Positions 15,647 through 24,154 are shown, counted from the first letter of the stretch. The stretch is 38,321 bases of DNA from an uncultured Mycoplasmatota bacterium (GCA_900557185.1 USRP01000003.1:1-38321); one strand, 5' to 3'. Translations and numbers: made by a program. Notes: generated by a model not told the origin, from the letters alone.

Positions 15647-16747
15647 ATATCTATCTATTCCCTGCTCTACTTGATAATTAGTACCGATAAAAATACCAAG
15701 AGCTAGAATACAAATCCAAATACATATAAAGATAGGAATACTTTTTTCAAAGTGAAATCTCGCTATAGAACCAATATCATCTAATTTCATACTGAAGAAA
15801 CTCATTAAGAAGATACTGATTAAAACGCTTTCTGGACATCCTACAAAATAACGTAGCATAATTGTAAGAATTCCTAAACATAAACCATATAGTACTTTTC
15901 CTGCAGTTGTAGTTGGTGTCGACATTTGATCGGTTGCTAGAAAAATAGCTCCAAATAATAGTCCCCCACTCATTACTTGATAGATTGGATACCAATATCC
16001 AAACTTGGAAAATAAACCAATAAAAGCACTGATACCAAAGACAGTTAAAACATAAGTAACAGTAATTTCCCATTTAATTGCTTTTTTATAACACAAGTAT
16101 AAAAATGATAGTATAAATAAACAAGAACAGGTTACTCCTAGAGCTCCAGGAACACTTCCTATGAAGAAGTCTAGTAATCTTCCATATGGCTGTACTAATA
16201 CTTGATAACCACTTAAATGACCATTGGTAATCATAACTTGTCCTGCGGTATCGGCAAGTTGTTTTTGTTCATAAGCATTATAATATACATTTCCTTGAGA
16301 GAATAACATATTCCCAAGTAAGATAATTAAAGCCCCTATCATGATTGGATTGACATATTTTTTGAGAGGTTCACAACTATCTAAAATAGCCATCATCATA
16401 CTACCAATTATAACGAGATAAAATGGTGTTTGAATTGGTAATAATAGAGAAAGGATAAGACTTGTATTTATGATATGTAACCATTGATATGGATTCATTT
16501 TCTCTTTTTTTATTTTCTGAATCAAACAGTGTGTCACAACACTCACGATCACAACAGAAATAATGAGTACCATTGGTAAACACATTTCTTGAAATGTCAT
16601 ATTATGATGTAAATATGGATATATTCCATTCTTAACCCAAGCAAATAAGACAAGAGGAATGAGTGCGATAAATAGATAAAGTGAAAGATGTTTTGCTTTC
16701 ACTGGACTCTTGATAAATGGTCCATCTTTTAATACAAAAGCTTTCAT
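15626..16747 (-). CDS. rnfD: RnfD-like subunit of an Rnf electron transport complex
   Basis: 373 residues, about nine to ten membrane helices. RnfD-like marks are the N-terminal FIKSPVKAKHL, the NPIMIGALIIL helix, the flavin-attachment neighbourhood IGSVPGALGVTC (196-207, with Thr206), and SGGLLFGAIFLATDQMSTPTTTAG. RnfD carries covalently bound FMN in the ferredoxin:NAD+ oxidoreductase. The usual GETS at the attachment site reads GVTC, keeping the Thr. Its ATG overlaps the TGA of rnfC. The other Rnf genes are not next to it. Confidence 0.85.
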   Translation of the reverse strand: MKAFVLKDGPFIKSPVKAKHLSLYLFIALIPLVLFAWVKNGIYPYLHHNMTFQEMCLPMVLIISVVIVSVVTHCLIQKIKKEKMNPYQWLHIINTSLILSLLLPIQTPFYLVIIGSMMMAILDSCEPLKKYVNPIMIGALIILLGNMLFSQGNVYYNAYEQKQLADTAGQVMITNGHLSGYQVLVQPYGRLLDFFIGSVPGALGVTCSCLFILSFLYLCYKKAIKWEITVTYVLTVFGISAFIGLFSKFGYWYPIYQVMSGGLLFGAIFLATDQMSTPTTTAGKVLYGLCLGILTIMLRYFVGCPESVLISIFLMSFFSMKLDDIGSIARFHFEKSIPIFICIWICILALGIFIGTNYQVEQGIDRYQKRESI

Positions 16748-18018
16748 TTTTCCTCCTCCCTTAATCGTTGTTTGGCAAGTGCGATTTGCTTTCTAACATT
16801 ACGATTAGAAGGACAAACATAGGAACATAGTCCACAACCAATACAGCGTTCTACTTCTAATTGTTTTAATTTTTTCAAATCTTTTTTACGATATGCTTTG
16901 TCAATGCCTGTTGGATTTAATTTTGCTGGACAGACAGTAGCACACTTTCCACAACGAGTACATGGTAAAATAGCCTCTTCTCTAGTGTGTGGGAGCGCTA
17001 AAACACAATTTACTTCTGGAGAGATAGCCAGCGTATCACTTTCTAAACTATTCCCCATAAATGGCCCTCCAGCAACCAATTGAATTTCTTCTATATCTTG
17101 ATATCCAATCAAAGAAATAATTACATCTTTGGCTAGCGTACCAATTTTGATTTTCACATTACATGGCTGTTTAAAAGCTTCTCCTGTAAATGTCACAACA
17201 CGATCAATCATTGGTTTATGATATTTTAATGCTTCATAAATCGCATAAATCGTCGATACATTATTGACAACAATTCCTTTTTCTAGTGGAACATCGTTAT
17301 AATTAGTATGACATACTTCTCTTACTAAGCTACGTTCCCAACCAATTGGATAAATATTTGGCATGACTTTTACTTTAATATTTAAATATGTTCCGATAAA
17401 ATTATTTAATTTATGAATTAATTCCGTATTCGACTTTGAAACAGCAATAATTGCACAATCAATATGATTAATTTCCATAATCGCATCTACGGTTTCTAAC
17501 ACTTCTTCACATTTAGCCATCATAAGTGCTGTATCAGAAGTAATATATGGTTCACATTCAACTGCATTTACAATTAATGTATGAATTTTTTTATCTGTAT
17601 TATATTTAATATAAGTTGGAAAGCCATCTCCTCCTAATCCGACAATTCCCGTATCCAGAATCGTTTCTAGAAATGTTTCCTTTGTATAATGATTTAATTT
17701 TTGTTTAGATAATGGTTCCGCATATGTCTCTTTACCATCGTTTTCTATTTTGACACAGCGTACCATTTCTCCCGTTACATATATTTTTTTTACAATCCCT
17801 ACAACATGCCCTGACACACTTGAATGAATTGGTACTTTATTTGCTCCTTTTCTTTTACCAAGAACAGTACCAATTGCGACATAGTCACCTTTCTTTACGA
17901 AAGTAGTAACATTCTCATCTCTGCCACTTGCAAGAGGAATATAAACATATTTTGGTGTTAGATATTCTGTTATGTCAAGATTTGACATTTTTTTTAAGTC
18001 AGATAGTTTATATCCCAT
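16744..18018 (-). CDS. rnfC: RnfC-like iron-sulfur subunit of an Rnf complex
   Basis: 424 residues. An N-terminal barrel-sandwich part (PIHSSVSGHVVGIV) precedes the NADH/FMN-binding core (GLGGDGFPTYIK, NAVECEPYIT). Two [4Fe-4S] motifs near the C-terminus use Cys353/356/359/363 and Cys392/395/398/402. RnfC passes electrons between the soluble and membrane parts of the complex. ATG with GGAGGCA upstream; a TATAAT lies about 32 bases before the start. Coupled by ATGA to rnfD. Confidence 0.9.
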   Translation of the reverse strand: MGYKLSDLKKMSNLDITEYLTPKYVYIPLASGRDENVTTFVKKGDYVAIGTVLGKRKGANKVPIHSSVSGHVVGIVKKIYVTGEMVRCVKIENDGKETYAEPLSKQKLNHYTKETFLETILDTGIVGLGGDGFPTYIKYNTDKKIHTLIVNAVECEPYITSDTALMMAKCEEVLETVDAIMEINHIDCAIIAVSKSNTELIHKLNNFIGTYLNIKVKVMPNIYPIGWERSLVREVCHTNYNDVPLEKGIVVNNVSTIYAIYEALKYHKPMIDRVVTFTGEAFKQPCNVKIKIGTLAKDVIISLIGYQDIEEIQLVAGGPFMGNSLESDTLAISPEVNCVLALPHTREEAILPCTRCGKCATVCPAKLNPTGIDKAYRKKDLKKLKQLEVERCIGCGLCSYVCPSNRNVRKQIALAKQRLREEEK

Positions 18019-18062
18019 GTTTTTGCCTCCATTCCATTAGTTTCATTATACATGTTTTTGGG

Positions 18063-18097
18063 ATAAAAAAAAAGAGGAAATCTCTAGTTTTTTTGGC
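18063..18097 (-). terminator. weak terminator behind the M14-like gene
   Basis: A short AGAG/CTCT stem widened by A and T runs, with nine T residues after it on the minus strand; it overlaps the gene's end. Confidence 0.45.
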
Positions 18098-19280
18098 TCT
18101 TTTCATATTGTAATTTCATTGTTTTTAATGTTTCAATAATTGCTTTGGTATTATCGTGAATAATATTCGTATAAACACAATCAATACTATCGACAAACTG
18201 AGAAAGTGGAGTTGCACGAATATTTCCAAGTTCGATTAAAAGAGTTCCTGGTAATCGTTTTTTTAGTGCATAATCCATGGTTGTTGGTCTTTGATTCGTA
18301 AGTATTTTATAACCAGTATATTTTTGATATGTTGTAGCAATTATCTTATTATAATCCCCTATTTTTTTCTGATTATCTTCATCTAAGTAGTAAATTAAAT
18401 TACCACAGGCATGATAGATGAAAGAACCAATCACTTTTTCTTTTTGTAATAATGTCTGATAGAGATTTAAAATAGCTCCATTTTCTGGTTGTAGTTGAAA
18501 TTTAGGTGGGATATAAGGACATCCAATTGGTCCTGGAGATGTCATAGAAATTTGATTTAAACGTAATTCATGATATACTGGTTTTCCCTGTTTTATTTCT
18601 TCATCATATCGTGGATTCCATACATTGGCATTTAAGTCTACTCCTACTCCATTACTAGACCATTGGGCCATAACTCCTTTTGGAAGATTTTGTTCTTTAA
18701 TCAGTTTCTGAATACTTCTTTTTAATTTTTCGTGTTTTGCATCAATACAATCTGGTGTTGCATAACGGAACATCCACATCTGTAGTTTATTATCTTGATC
18801 TTTTTGTTCTAATACATAAGTATCTTCTACTTTAGAGTTCATATAGTATTGAATACAGAATAATTCCTCCCAAAAAGGTTTTGTTTCTCGAGGAATAACG
18901 GTACGTATGGCACTTGTTAAGACTATGGTTCCTTCTGGATTTAAAATAGGAATAAAATGAAGGGTATAAACATCTCTATCAACTACCTCTGGATTTGCTT
19001 CTAAATACTCCATAAACTGAATTAAGAAGCAATTGGTGATTAACTCTACCGCATGGGTTCCAGCAGTCAAAATGACGTGATAAGGCCCATTTCCGAAGGT
19101 AAAATGACGGATTGGATAATCAAACGTCGTTCTTCCTATTTCTTTCTGTTCTACACATAATTTTAACTGATCTAAACGCTCGTTCATCTGTTCATAATCT
19201 AAAATACGAGATGTTTTATAATCCCCAATAAAACGATGTGTTCCCTTTTTATCTTCTGTCATATAAGTCATATGTTTCAC
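18084..19280 (-). CDS. M14-family zinc carboxypeptidase-like protein
   Basis: 398 residues, no signal peptide, so probably cytoplasmic. Zinc ligands fit family M14: His76 and Glu79 in TAGTHAVE and His290 in FIYHACGN; the catalytic Glu is Glu350 in LLIELGN. VDLNANVWNPRY (about 214) supplies the substrate-binding Asn/Arg region. Its substrate could be a peptidoglycan peptide or a gamma-D-Glu link, as for related bacterial enzymes, but that is inference. ATG with AGGTGA upstream; an extended -10 (TGTTATAAT) lies at 19288-19296. Confidence 0.8.
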   Translation of the reverse strand: MKHMTYMTEDKKGTHRFIGDYKTSRILDYEQMNERLDQLKLCVEQKEIGRTTFDYPIRHFTFGNGPYHVILTAGTHAVELITNCFLIQFMEYLEANPEVVDRDVYTLHFIPILNPEGTIVLTSAIRTVIPRETKPFWEELFCIQYYMNSKVEDTYVLEQKDQDNKLQMWMFRYATPDCIDAKHEKLKRSIQKLIKEQNLPKGVMAQWSSNGVGVDLNANVWNPRYDEEIKQGKPVYHELRLNQISMTSPGPIGCPYIPPKFQLQPENGAILNLYQTLLQKEKVIGSFIYHACGNLIYYLDEDNQKKIGDYNKIIATTYQKYTGYKILTNQRPTTMDYALKKRLPGTLLIELGNIRATPLSQFVDSIDCVYTNIIHDNTKAIIETLKTMKLQYEKSQKN

Positions 19281-19287
19281 CTATTTT

Positions 19288-19296
19288 ATTATAACA
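19288..19296 (-). promoter_or_regulatory. extended -10 promoter of the M14-like gene
   Basis: Minus-strand TGTTATAAT, directly after the kinase terminator and 10 bases before the start codon region. Confidence 0.5.
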
Positions 19297-19317
19297 CAAT
19301 TTTATTTTTTTATAAGC

Positions 19318-19356
19318 AAAAAGGAAGCGATCCATTTAGGCAACCCTTCCTTTTTT
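19318..19356 (-). terminator. terminator behind the two-component operon
   Basis: AAAAGGAAG pairs with CTTCCTTTT across an 18-base loop, followed by T residues on the minus strand; it overlaps the kinase stop codon. Confidence 0.65.
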
Positions 19357-20623
19357 ATTGAATCATGAAACTGACCCCTTTCTTTTCATTTTTTACGGTC
19401 ACTTCATAGCCACAGAAAGCAAGTGTCTCACGAACGATTGAAAGTCCTAGACCAAATTGACCATTAATTCCTTTTTTATACGGTGAGAAAATATTTTCTA
19501 AATCTTTTTCATTCAATTTTGGTCCATCATTATAAAACGTCAACTTATTCCCTTTCACCGTCACTTTAATCTCTTTTTCAGCATATCTTACAAAGTTACT
19601 CAAGATATTATCGACAACTGCTTCCCACATATCATAAGTCCCTTTCATAATGGTTTCTGAATTCTTTGTATATACAGTCCATTTTACATCAGGTCTTATA
19701 TTTTTCATCTTTTCTACCGAGTTATAAATTACTTGTTGCACATTGACTTTTTCAACTGTTAAATCTTTGCGTTCTTTAAAATAATTTAGTTTATTTAAAT
19801 ATAGTAAGGAGTGTACTTTTAATTCTAATTTATTTACTTGTTCTTCAATTACTTTTAAGCCTTGAGGAACTGTTTGAACACCATCTTGTATCGCTTCAAT
19901 ATATGATTTTATGACAGTGAGAGGAGTTTTAAAATCATGTGATATATTTTGATACATTTGGTTTTTATAATTTTCTTGTTTCTTTAAATTTTCACGCATC
20001 GTATCAATGGCAACAGATAATGCTTTTAATTCATCATCTTCATCATACGTATAGGTGTCATCATAATCATCATTTGACAAATTATCTACTTTTTGTTTTA
20101 AATGTTCTATTTTTTTCACTAATTTTCTAGACCATAGGAGTAATAATCCAGATATAATTAGCAATGTAATTAGTAAAATAGGAAATATAGTATATAGTAT
20201 ATCTTTTCTCATATCTGTGATATAAGAATCATCAGTTAGAGATATTTTGGTAACAAACTTATTATAAGAGGTATTGTAATAATAAGTTTTTCCCTTATAT
20301 TGAAATTTTCCGAAATCATTATCAATTTTACTTAAAATCTCAGTCGGTTCGACATTAATTACTTTGGAGAAGTTCTCTGAAGAGATGACTTCTTTTTGGC
20401 TTGTGATGTAGAGGTATGCGACATCACTACCAATTTCATCATCCCCTATTTCATAATCGATTAGTTCGAGTGGTTGTTTTAAATATTGGTAAATATTATT
20501 CTCATAAATAGGTGTCAATACTTTTGGGAGGAGTATACCAAGAGCAATGAATATAATCCCACACATGAGAATTCCAATCGATATTAACTGACGATTTAAA
20601 TCATATTTTAACTTCTTTTTCAT
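19355..20623 (-). CDS. sensor histidine kinase
   Basis: 422 residues. Two membrane helices (about 11-33 and 142-164) flank an extracytoplasmic domain of about 108 residues. A HAMP-like linker precedes the H-box NISHDFKTPLTV with phospho-acceptor His229. The N-box (DNILSNFVRYAEK) and G-box (FGLGLSIV) are present, so ATP binding looks intact. It pairs with the response regulator upstream by an ATGA overlap. The signal is not evident from the sensor domain. A cell-envelope gene neighbourhood is suggestive but not decisive. Confidence 0.92.
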   Translation of the reverse strand: MKKKLKYDLNRQLISIGILMCGIIFIALGILLPKVLTPIYENNIYQYLKQPLELIDYEIGDDEIGSDVAYLYITSQKEVISSENFSKVINVEPTEILSKIDNDFGKFQYKGKTYYYNTSYNKFVTKISLTDDSYITDMRKDILYTIFPILLITLLIISGLLLLWSRKLVKKIEHLKQKVDNLSNDDYDDTYTYDEDDELKALSVAIDTMRENLKKQENYKNQMYQNISHDFKTPLTVIKSYIEAIQDGVQTVPQGLKVIEEQVNKLELKVHSLLYLNKLNYFKERKDLTVEKVNVQQVIYNSVEKMKNIRPDVKWTVYTKNSETIMKGTYDMWEAVVDNILSNFVRYAEKEIKVTVKGNKLTFYNDGPKLNEKDLENIFSPYKKGINGQFGLGLSIVRETLAFCGYEVTVKNEKKGVSFMIQ

Positions 20624-21276
20624 AGGAAACGATATCCAAATCCATACAATGTATTAATATGTATATTGGGCATCTTCTTACGAAGTCTTCTCACTAAATC
20701 GTCTACCACACGATCACTACCAAAATAATCTGGTCCCCATACAGCTTCTAAGATATCTTCACGGCTAAATGATTTATTACGATTTTGTAAAAACATCAAT
20801 AACAAATCAAATTCTAATGTCGTCAATGATACTTCTTCTTTTCCATCGTAAACAGTTCTCTTATCTAAATCAATGGTATAATTCTCATAAGTAACTTTTT
20901 CCGTTGATTTTAGATAAACACGTTTCATAATATTATTAACACGTAACACTAGTTCCTTAGGGGAATACGGTTTGGTTACATAATCATCACTTCCCAGTTC
21001 TAAACCAATAATTTTATCTAAATCTTGATCTCTAGCTGATGTAAAAATAACTGGTACTGTGCTATCTGTTTCTCTAATTTTCTTAATAATATCATATCCA
21101 CTCACATTATCACCGAGCATTATATCTAAGATCCATAAGTGGACTTGATTTCCTACATAGTCTAGCGCACTTTTTCCATCATAGAAGTTAAGCACCTCAT
21201 AACCTTCACGCTCTAAGTAGGTTTTCATAAGATCATTTAAGTCTTTTTCGTCTTCTACAAAGCAAATCTTATACAT
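20620..21276 (-). CDS. OmpR/PhoB-family response regulator
   Basis: 218 residues. The receiver domain has the acidic pair Asp9/Glu10, the phospho-acceptor Asp51, the Thr in IFTSA and the Lys in VTKPYSP. The C-terminal winged helix includes YDGKEEVSLTTLEFDLLLML-like sequence, REDILEAVWG and the DDLVRRLRKKM recognition helix. ATG with AGAGGTG upstream. A -10-like TATACT lies at 21292-21297 and a repeat-flanked candidate promoter about 160 bases upstream. Confidence 0.93.
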   Translation of the reverse strand: MYKICFVEDEKDLNDLMKTYLEREGYEVLNFYDGKSALDYVGNQVHLWILDIMLGDNVSGYDIIKKIRETDSTVPVIFTSARDQDLDKIIGLELGSDDYVTKPYSPKELVLRVNNIMKRVYLKSTEKVTYENYTIDLDKRTVYDGKEEVSLTTLEFDLLLMFLQNRNKSFSREDILEAVWGPDYFGSDRVVDDLVRRLRKKMPNIHINTLYGFGYRFL

Positions 21277-21418
21277 AATAACACCTCTACATTAGTATAT
21301 CAAATCTCATATCCTTTTTCTACATTATCACTACCCTTTCATAATTTTTAGGAGTATATTTTCTATCTATTGATTATTATTTTGTAAGTTCATTTAGTTG
21401 TTTTTTTCTACCCTTTCT

Positions 21419-21477
21419 ATCACCTCCTTGATTTCATTCTATAAAAACATTGTGGTTAAATTTCTAGAACTTTGTGG
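21419..21477 (-). promoter_or_regulatory. candidate promoter with 22-base-spaced direct repeats and an orphan ribosome site
   Basis: On the minus strand, CCACAAAGTT (21468-21477) and CCACAATGTT (21446-21455) are direct repeats 22 bases apart, just upstream of TATAGA (21438-21443). Downstream, AAGGAGGTGAT (21419-21429) is an 11-base perfect match to the 16S anti-Shine-Dalgarno, but no start codon is suitably placed. OmpR-family proteins bind tandem direct repeats, so autoregulation is plausible inference. Confidence 0.3.
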
Positions 21478-21503
21478 GAAATTATGGTAAAGAAAAAAGA
21501 ATA

Positions 21504-21526
21504 AAAAAAAGAAGCAATGCTTCTTA
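21504..21526 (-). terminator. terminator behind the pilin gene
   Basis: AAGAAGC/GCTTCTT stem with a 3-base loop followed by eight T residues on the minus strand; it overlaps the stop codon. Confidence 0.85.
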
Positions 21527-21724
21527 TTTATCGACACAAGTTCCTTCTCCTGGTTTTGAGCCTTCTACATATACTTTATCTACTAGATTACAGCTTGATT
21601 TGGTCATAGAATCTTGTAAATAACCACCTAACACTTTTACAATTCCTACGACAATAACACTAATAACAGCTATAATTAAAAGATATTCAACTAAAGCTTG
21701 TCCTTTACGATTCAATCTATTCAT
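21524..21724 (-). CDS. type IVb (Flp/TadE-like) pilin precursor
   Basis: 66 residues. A short basic leader ends at Gly8, followed by QALVEYLLIIAVISVIVVGIV: a class III prepilin signal with Glu at +5 of the mature protein. The C-terminal part is short and holds two Cys (SSCNLVD and GTCVDK) that could form a disulfide. It may be a minor pilin or pseudopilin of a Tad-type system, or a small membrane peptide that shares the signal; no assembly genes are in this window. AGGGT/GGGAGGG precedes the ATG. Confidence 0.75.
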   Translation of the reverse strand: MNRLNRKGQALVEYLLIIAVISVIVVGIVKVLGGYLQDSMTKSSCNLVDKVYVEGSKPGEGTCVDK

Positions 21725-21745
21725 GTGACCCTCCCAATACTATTC

Positions 21746-21774
21746 TTTATATTACTAGTGTATAACGAAATCAA
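21746..21774 (-). promoter_or_regulatory. pilin promoter
   Basis: Minus-strand TTGATT, 17-base spacer, TATAAA, about 28 bases before the pilin ATG. Its -35 is only 4 bases from the -35 of the divergent DUF192 promoter. Confidence 0.65.
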
Positions 21775-21778
21775 TTGT

Positions 21779-21807
21779 TTGTCAATTCACTTTTTGTATG
21801 TTATGAT
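21779..21807 (+). promoter_or_regulatory. DUF192 gene promoter
   Basis: TTGTCA, 17-base spacer, TATGAT. Transcription should start near 21813, just before GGTGAT and the ATG at 21823, so the leader is about 10 bases. Confidence 0.7.
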
Positions 21808-21822
21808 AAATTTGGTGATAAA

Positions 21823-22140
21823 ATGAAAATATTAAGTAAAGATCAGAAAATAGATGTTCATGTTTGTATGAACTTTCAAAACCGTTTTTTCGGTTTTATA
21901 GGTAAGAAAGAAATACCTAACTATGGACTATTCTTTCCTCGTTGTCATAGCATTCATACCTGTTTTATGAGATTTCCCATCGATATTTATATTGTCGACT
22001 ATAATAATATCATTTTATATTGTAAGAAAAATGTAAAACCATGGAGATTTATATTTTATAAAAAGGGGTATGGAACTTATGAATTTCCAAGTGGTATCAC
22101 AAAATATCAAGTTGGCGAAAGAATCAAACAGATTGCTTAA
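21823..22140 (+). CDS. DUF192 family protein
   Basis: 105 residues. DUF192 marks: GLFFPRCHSIHTCFMRFPIDIYIVDYNN and a C-terminal EFPSG. The family is small and beta-rich, of unknown function; in several bacteria it lies beside pilus or secretion genes. The open frame extends back to 21775, but the promoter lies inside that extension, so the ATG at 21823, with GGTGAT upstream, is the start. It is divergent from the pilin gene and ends within a terminator shared with the sirtuin gene. Confidence 0.8.
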   Translation: MKILSKDQKIDVHVCMNFQNRFFGFIGKKEIPNYGLFFPRCHSIHTCFMRFPIDIYIVDYNNIILYCKKNVKPWRFIFYKKGYGTYEFPSGITKYQVGERIKQIA

Positions 22141-22153
22141 TCTGTTTTTATTT
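22125..22153. terminator. shared terminator of DUF192 and sirtuin genes
   Basis: AAACAGATT/AATCTGTTT with a 4-base loop. The TAA codons of both convergent genes lie in the loop and overlap by two bases. Confidence 0.85.
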
Positions 22154-22838
22154 TGGCAAAAACTTTGGCAATATCATCATGAATTACTAAAGTGGCTTTT
22201 TGATCTAAAGAAGTTTTATCTTTATTGATGACTACTAAATTTTTACCGTGAAAAAACTGTACCAAACTATTAGCTGGATAAACAGCTAATGATGTTCCTC
22301 CAACAATAAATGTATCACAGTTAGAAATTGCTGCGATCGCTTTTTCAAACACTCCACTTGGAAGTGGTTCTTCGTATAATACCACATCTGGTTTTATAAT
22401 TCCTCCACAAGAGCAGATATGACTTTTTTCTATTTCTTCTAAAGAATACTTCTTATGACACTTCATACATGTATTTTGATAGACTGTTCCATGTAACTCT
22501 AATACATGTTTACTACCTGCCATTTGATGAAGTCCATCAATATTTTGTGTCACAATCATTGTTAGTTTACCACTCTGTTCAAGTTCTGCTAACTTTTGAT
22601 GACAGGCATTTGGCTTGGCTTGTTTATGAATCATCTCTTGCAAATAAAATTGAAAGAATTTTTCTGTATGACGCATAAAATAAGAATGAGATAGCATAAT
22701 TTCAGCACGATAAGGGTATTTATGATAAAGTCCTGTATCACTTCTAAAATCAGGAATTCCACTTACGGTAGATACGCCTGCTCCTCCAAAAAAGACAATA
22801 TTTTTACTTTCATTTATTATTTCTTGTAATGTTTCCAT
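22137..22838 (-). CDS. cobB: NAD-dependent protein deacylase (sirtuin)
   Basis: 233 residues. Rossmann motifs GGAGVSTVSGIPDFRS, then QNIDGLHQ and the catalytic His in LELHGT. The zinc site is C-x2-C (CMKCHKKY) and C-x-C (CSCGG). GTSLAVYPA and VINKDKTSLD complete the NAD pocket. It removes acyl groups from lysines using NAD+. The longer frame starts at 22853, but AAGGTGA precedes the ATG at 22838. It has its own extended -10 (TGTTACAAT, 22857-22865) after the obg terminator. Confidence 0.93.
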   Translation of the reverse strand: METLQEIINESKNIVFFGGAGVSTVSGIPDFRSDTGLYHKYPYRAEIMLSHSYFMRHTEKFFQFYLQEMIHKQAKPNACHQKLAELEQSGKLTMIVTQNIDGLHQMAGSKHVLELHGTVYQNTCMKCHKKYSLEEIEKSHICSCGGIIKPDVVLYEEPLPSGVFEKAIAAISNCDTFIVGGTSLAVYPANSLVQFFHGKNLVVINKDKTSLDQKATLVIHDDIAKVFAKIKTD

Positions 22839-22862
22839 ATTTTCACCTTCCATTTTATTGTA

Positions 22863-22890
22863 ACAAAAAAGAATAGAAATTTCTATTCTT
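22863..22890 (-). terminator. terminator behind obg
   Basis: AAGAATAGAAATTTCTATTCTT is a near-continuous stem with a T run on the minus strand; it overlaps the obg stop. Confidence 0.8.
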
Positions 22891-24154
22891 CATATTCAAA
22901 TTCAAAGTCTAAAATTCTGACATAATCTCCATCTTTTGCACCACGATTTCTTAATTCATCTTCAATACCAAGTAATCGTAGTTTACGAGATAAGCGAATA
23001 TATGCTTCTTCTGATGAGAAATTCATCATTCTAACATATCGTTCAATTTCTTTTCCACGAATCACCCATGTATCATTGTCTTTTGTAATGGTAAATGGTT
23101 CTTCTTTCTCATATTTGTAAACAACATGTTTTTTTGCTTTGACACTTTCTTCTAATGGTTGTTTTTGGATATGATCTAACATATCTGCAAGTGCTTCTAT
23201 TACTTGATCTAACCCTTGATTCATGGCAGCACTTACTTCATAAATTGGTAAGTCTACTTTCTGTTTAAACTGTTCTAGTCTCTCTTTTGCTCCTTCGATA
23301 TCCATTTTGTTAGCAATGATAATTTGTGGTTTTTTTAATAGGCTCTCTTTGAAATTTTTTAATTCTTCTTGAATGGTTATATAGTCTTCGTATGGATCAC
23401 GCATTTCATAACCACCCATATCGATAACATGAGCAATGACTCTTGTTCTTTCGATGTGTTTTAAGAAACGATCTCCTAGACCTTCTCCTAAAGATGCTCC
23501 TTTGATTAATCCTGGTAAATCAGCAACGACAAAGGAACGATGGCGAGATGCACGAACGACTCCTAAATTTGGTTTTAAAGTTGTGAAGTGATATTCGGCA
23601 ATCTTTGGTTTAGCAGCACTAATCATAGAGATAATGGTTGATTTTCCGACACTTGGAAGTCCTACTAAACCGACATCAGCAAGTAATTTTAACTCTACTT
23701 TCACTCTTTTTTCTTCTCCTGGTTCTCCGTTTTCACAAATACTAGGAGCAGGATTAGAATGAGTTGCGAGAGCCATGTTACCACGACCTCCACGACCGCC
23801 ACGAGCGATAATTGCCTGTTCTTTATTTTGGGTTAAATCGGCAATTACATCACCTGTTTCAAGGTCTGTTACAACAGTTCCAACAGGTACTCTAACAACA
23901 ACAGCTTCACGGCTTTTACCATGCATACCCTTACCCATTCCGTTTTCTCCACGAGGGCCTTTAATCTGTTTTTGATATCTTAAATCAAGTAATGTATTTA
24001 ATCCTTCATCTGCCTCAAAAATAATATCAGCACCATGGCCTCCATTTCCTCCAAATGGACCACCCATTTCTACATATTTTTCACGACGCATTGCCATACA
24101 ACCATTTCCTCCGGCTCCAGCTAATACATCGACAATTGCTTCATCAACAAACAT
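22883..24154 (-). CDS. obg: Obg/CgtA GTPase
   Basis: 423 residues. The Gly-rich Obg fold (GAGGNGCMAMRREKY, GGRGGRGNMA), then the G domain with GLPSVGKST (G1), DLPGL (G3), NKMD (G4) and SAA (G5), and a C-terminal OCT domain of the Firmicute type. It is required for 50S assembly and stress response. ATG with AAGGAGG upstream. In B. subtilis it follows rpmA and spo0B; here three unrelated units lie between. Confidence 0.96.
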   Translation of the reverse strand: MFVDEAIVDVLAGAGGNGCMAMRREKYVEMGGPFGGNGGHGADIIFEADEGLNTLLDLRYQKQIKGPRGENGMGKGMHGKSREAVVVRVPVGTVVTDLETGDVIADLTQNKEQAIIARGGRGGRGNMALATHSNPAPSICENGEPGEEKRVKVELKLLADVGLVGLPSVGKSTIISMISAAKPKIAEYHFTTLKPNLGVVRASRHRSFVVADLPGLIKGASLGEGLGDRFLKHIERTRVIAHVIDMGGYEMRDPYEDYITIQEELKNFKESLLKKPQIIIANKMDIEGAKERLEQFKQKVDLPIYEVSAAMNQGLDQVIEALADMLDHIQKQPLEESVKAKKHVVYKYEKEEPFTITKDNDTWVIRGKEIERYVRMMNFSSEEAYIRLSRKLRLLGIEDELRNRGAKDGDYVRILDFEFEYEE

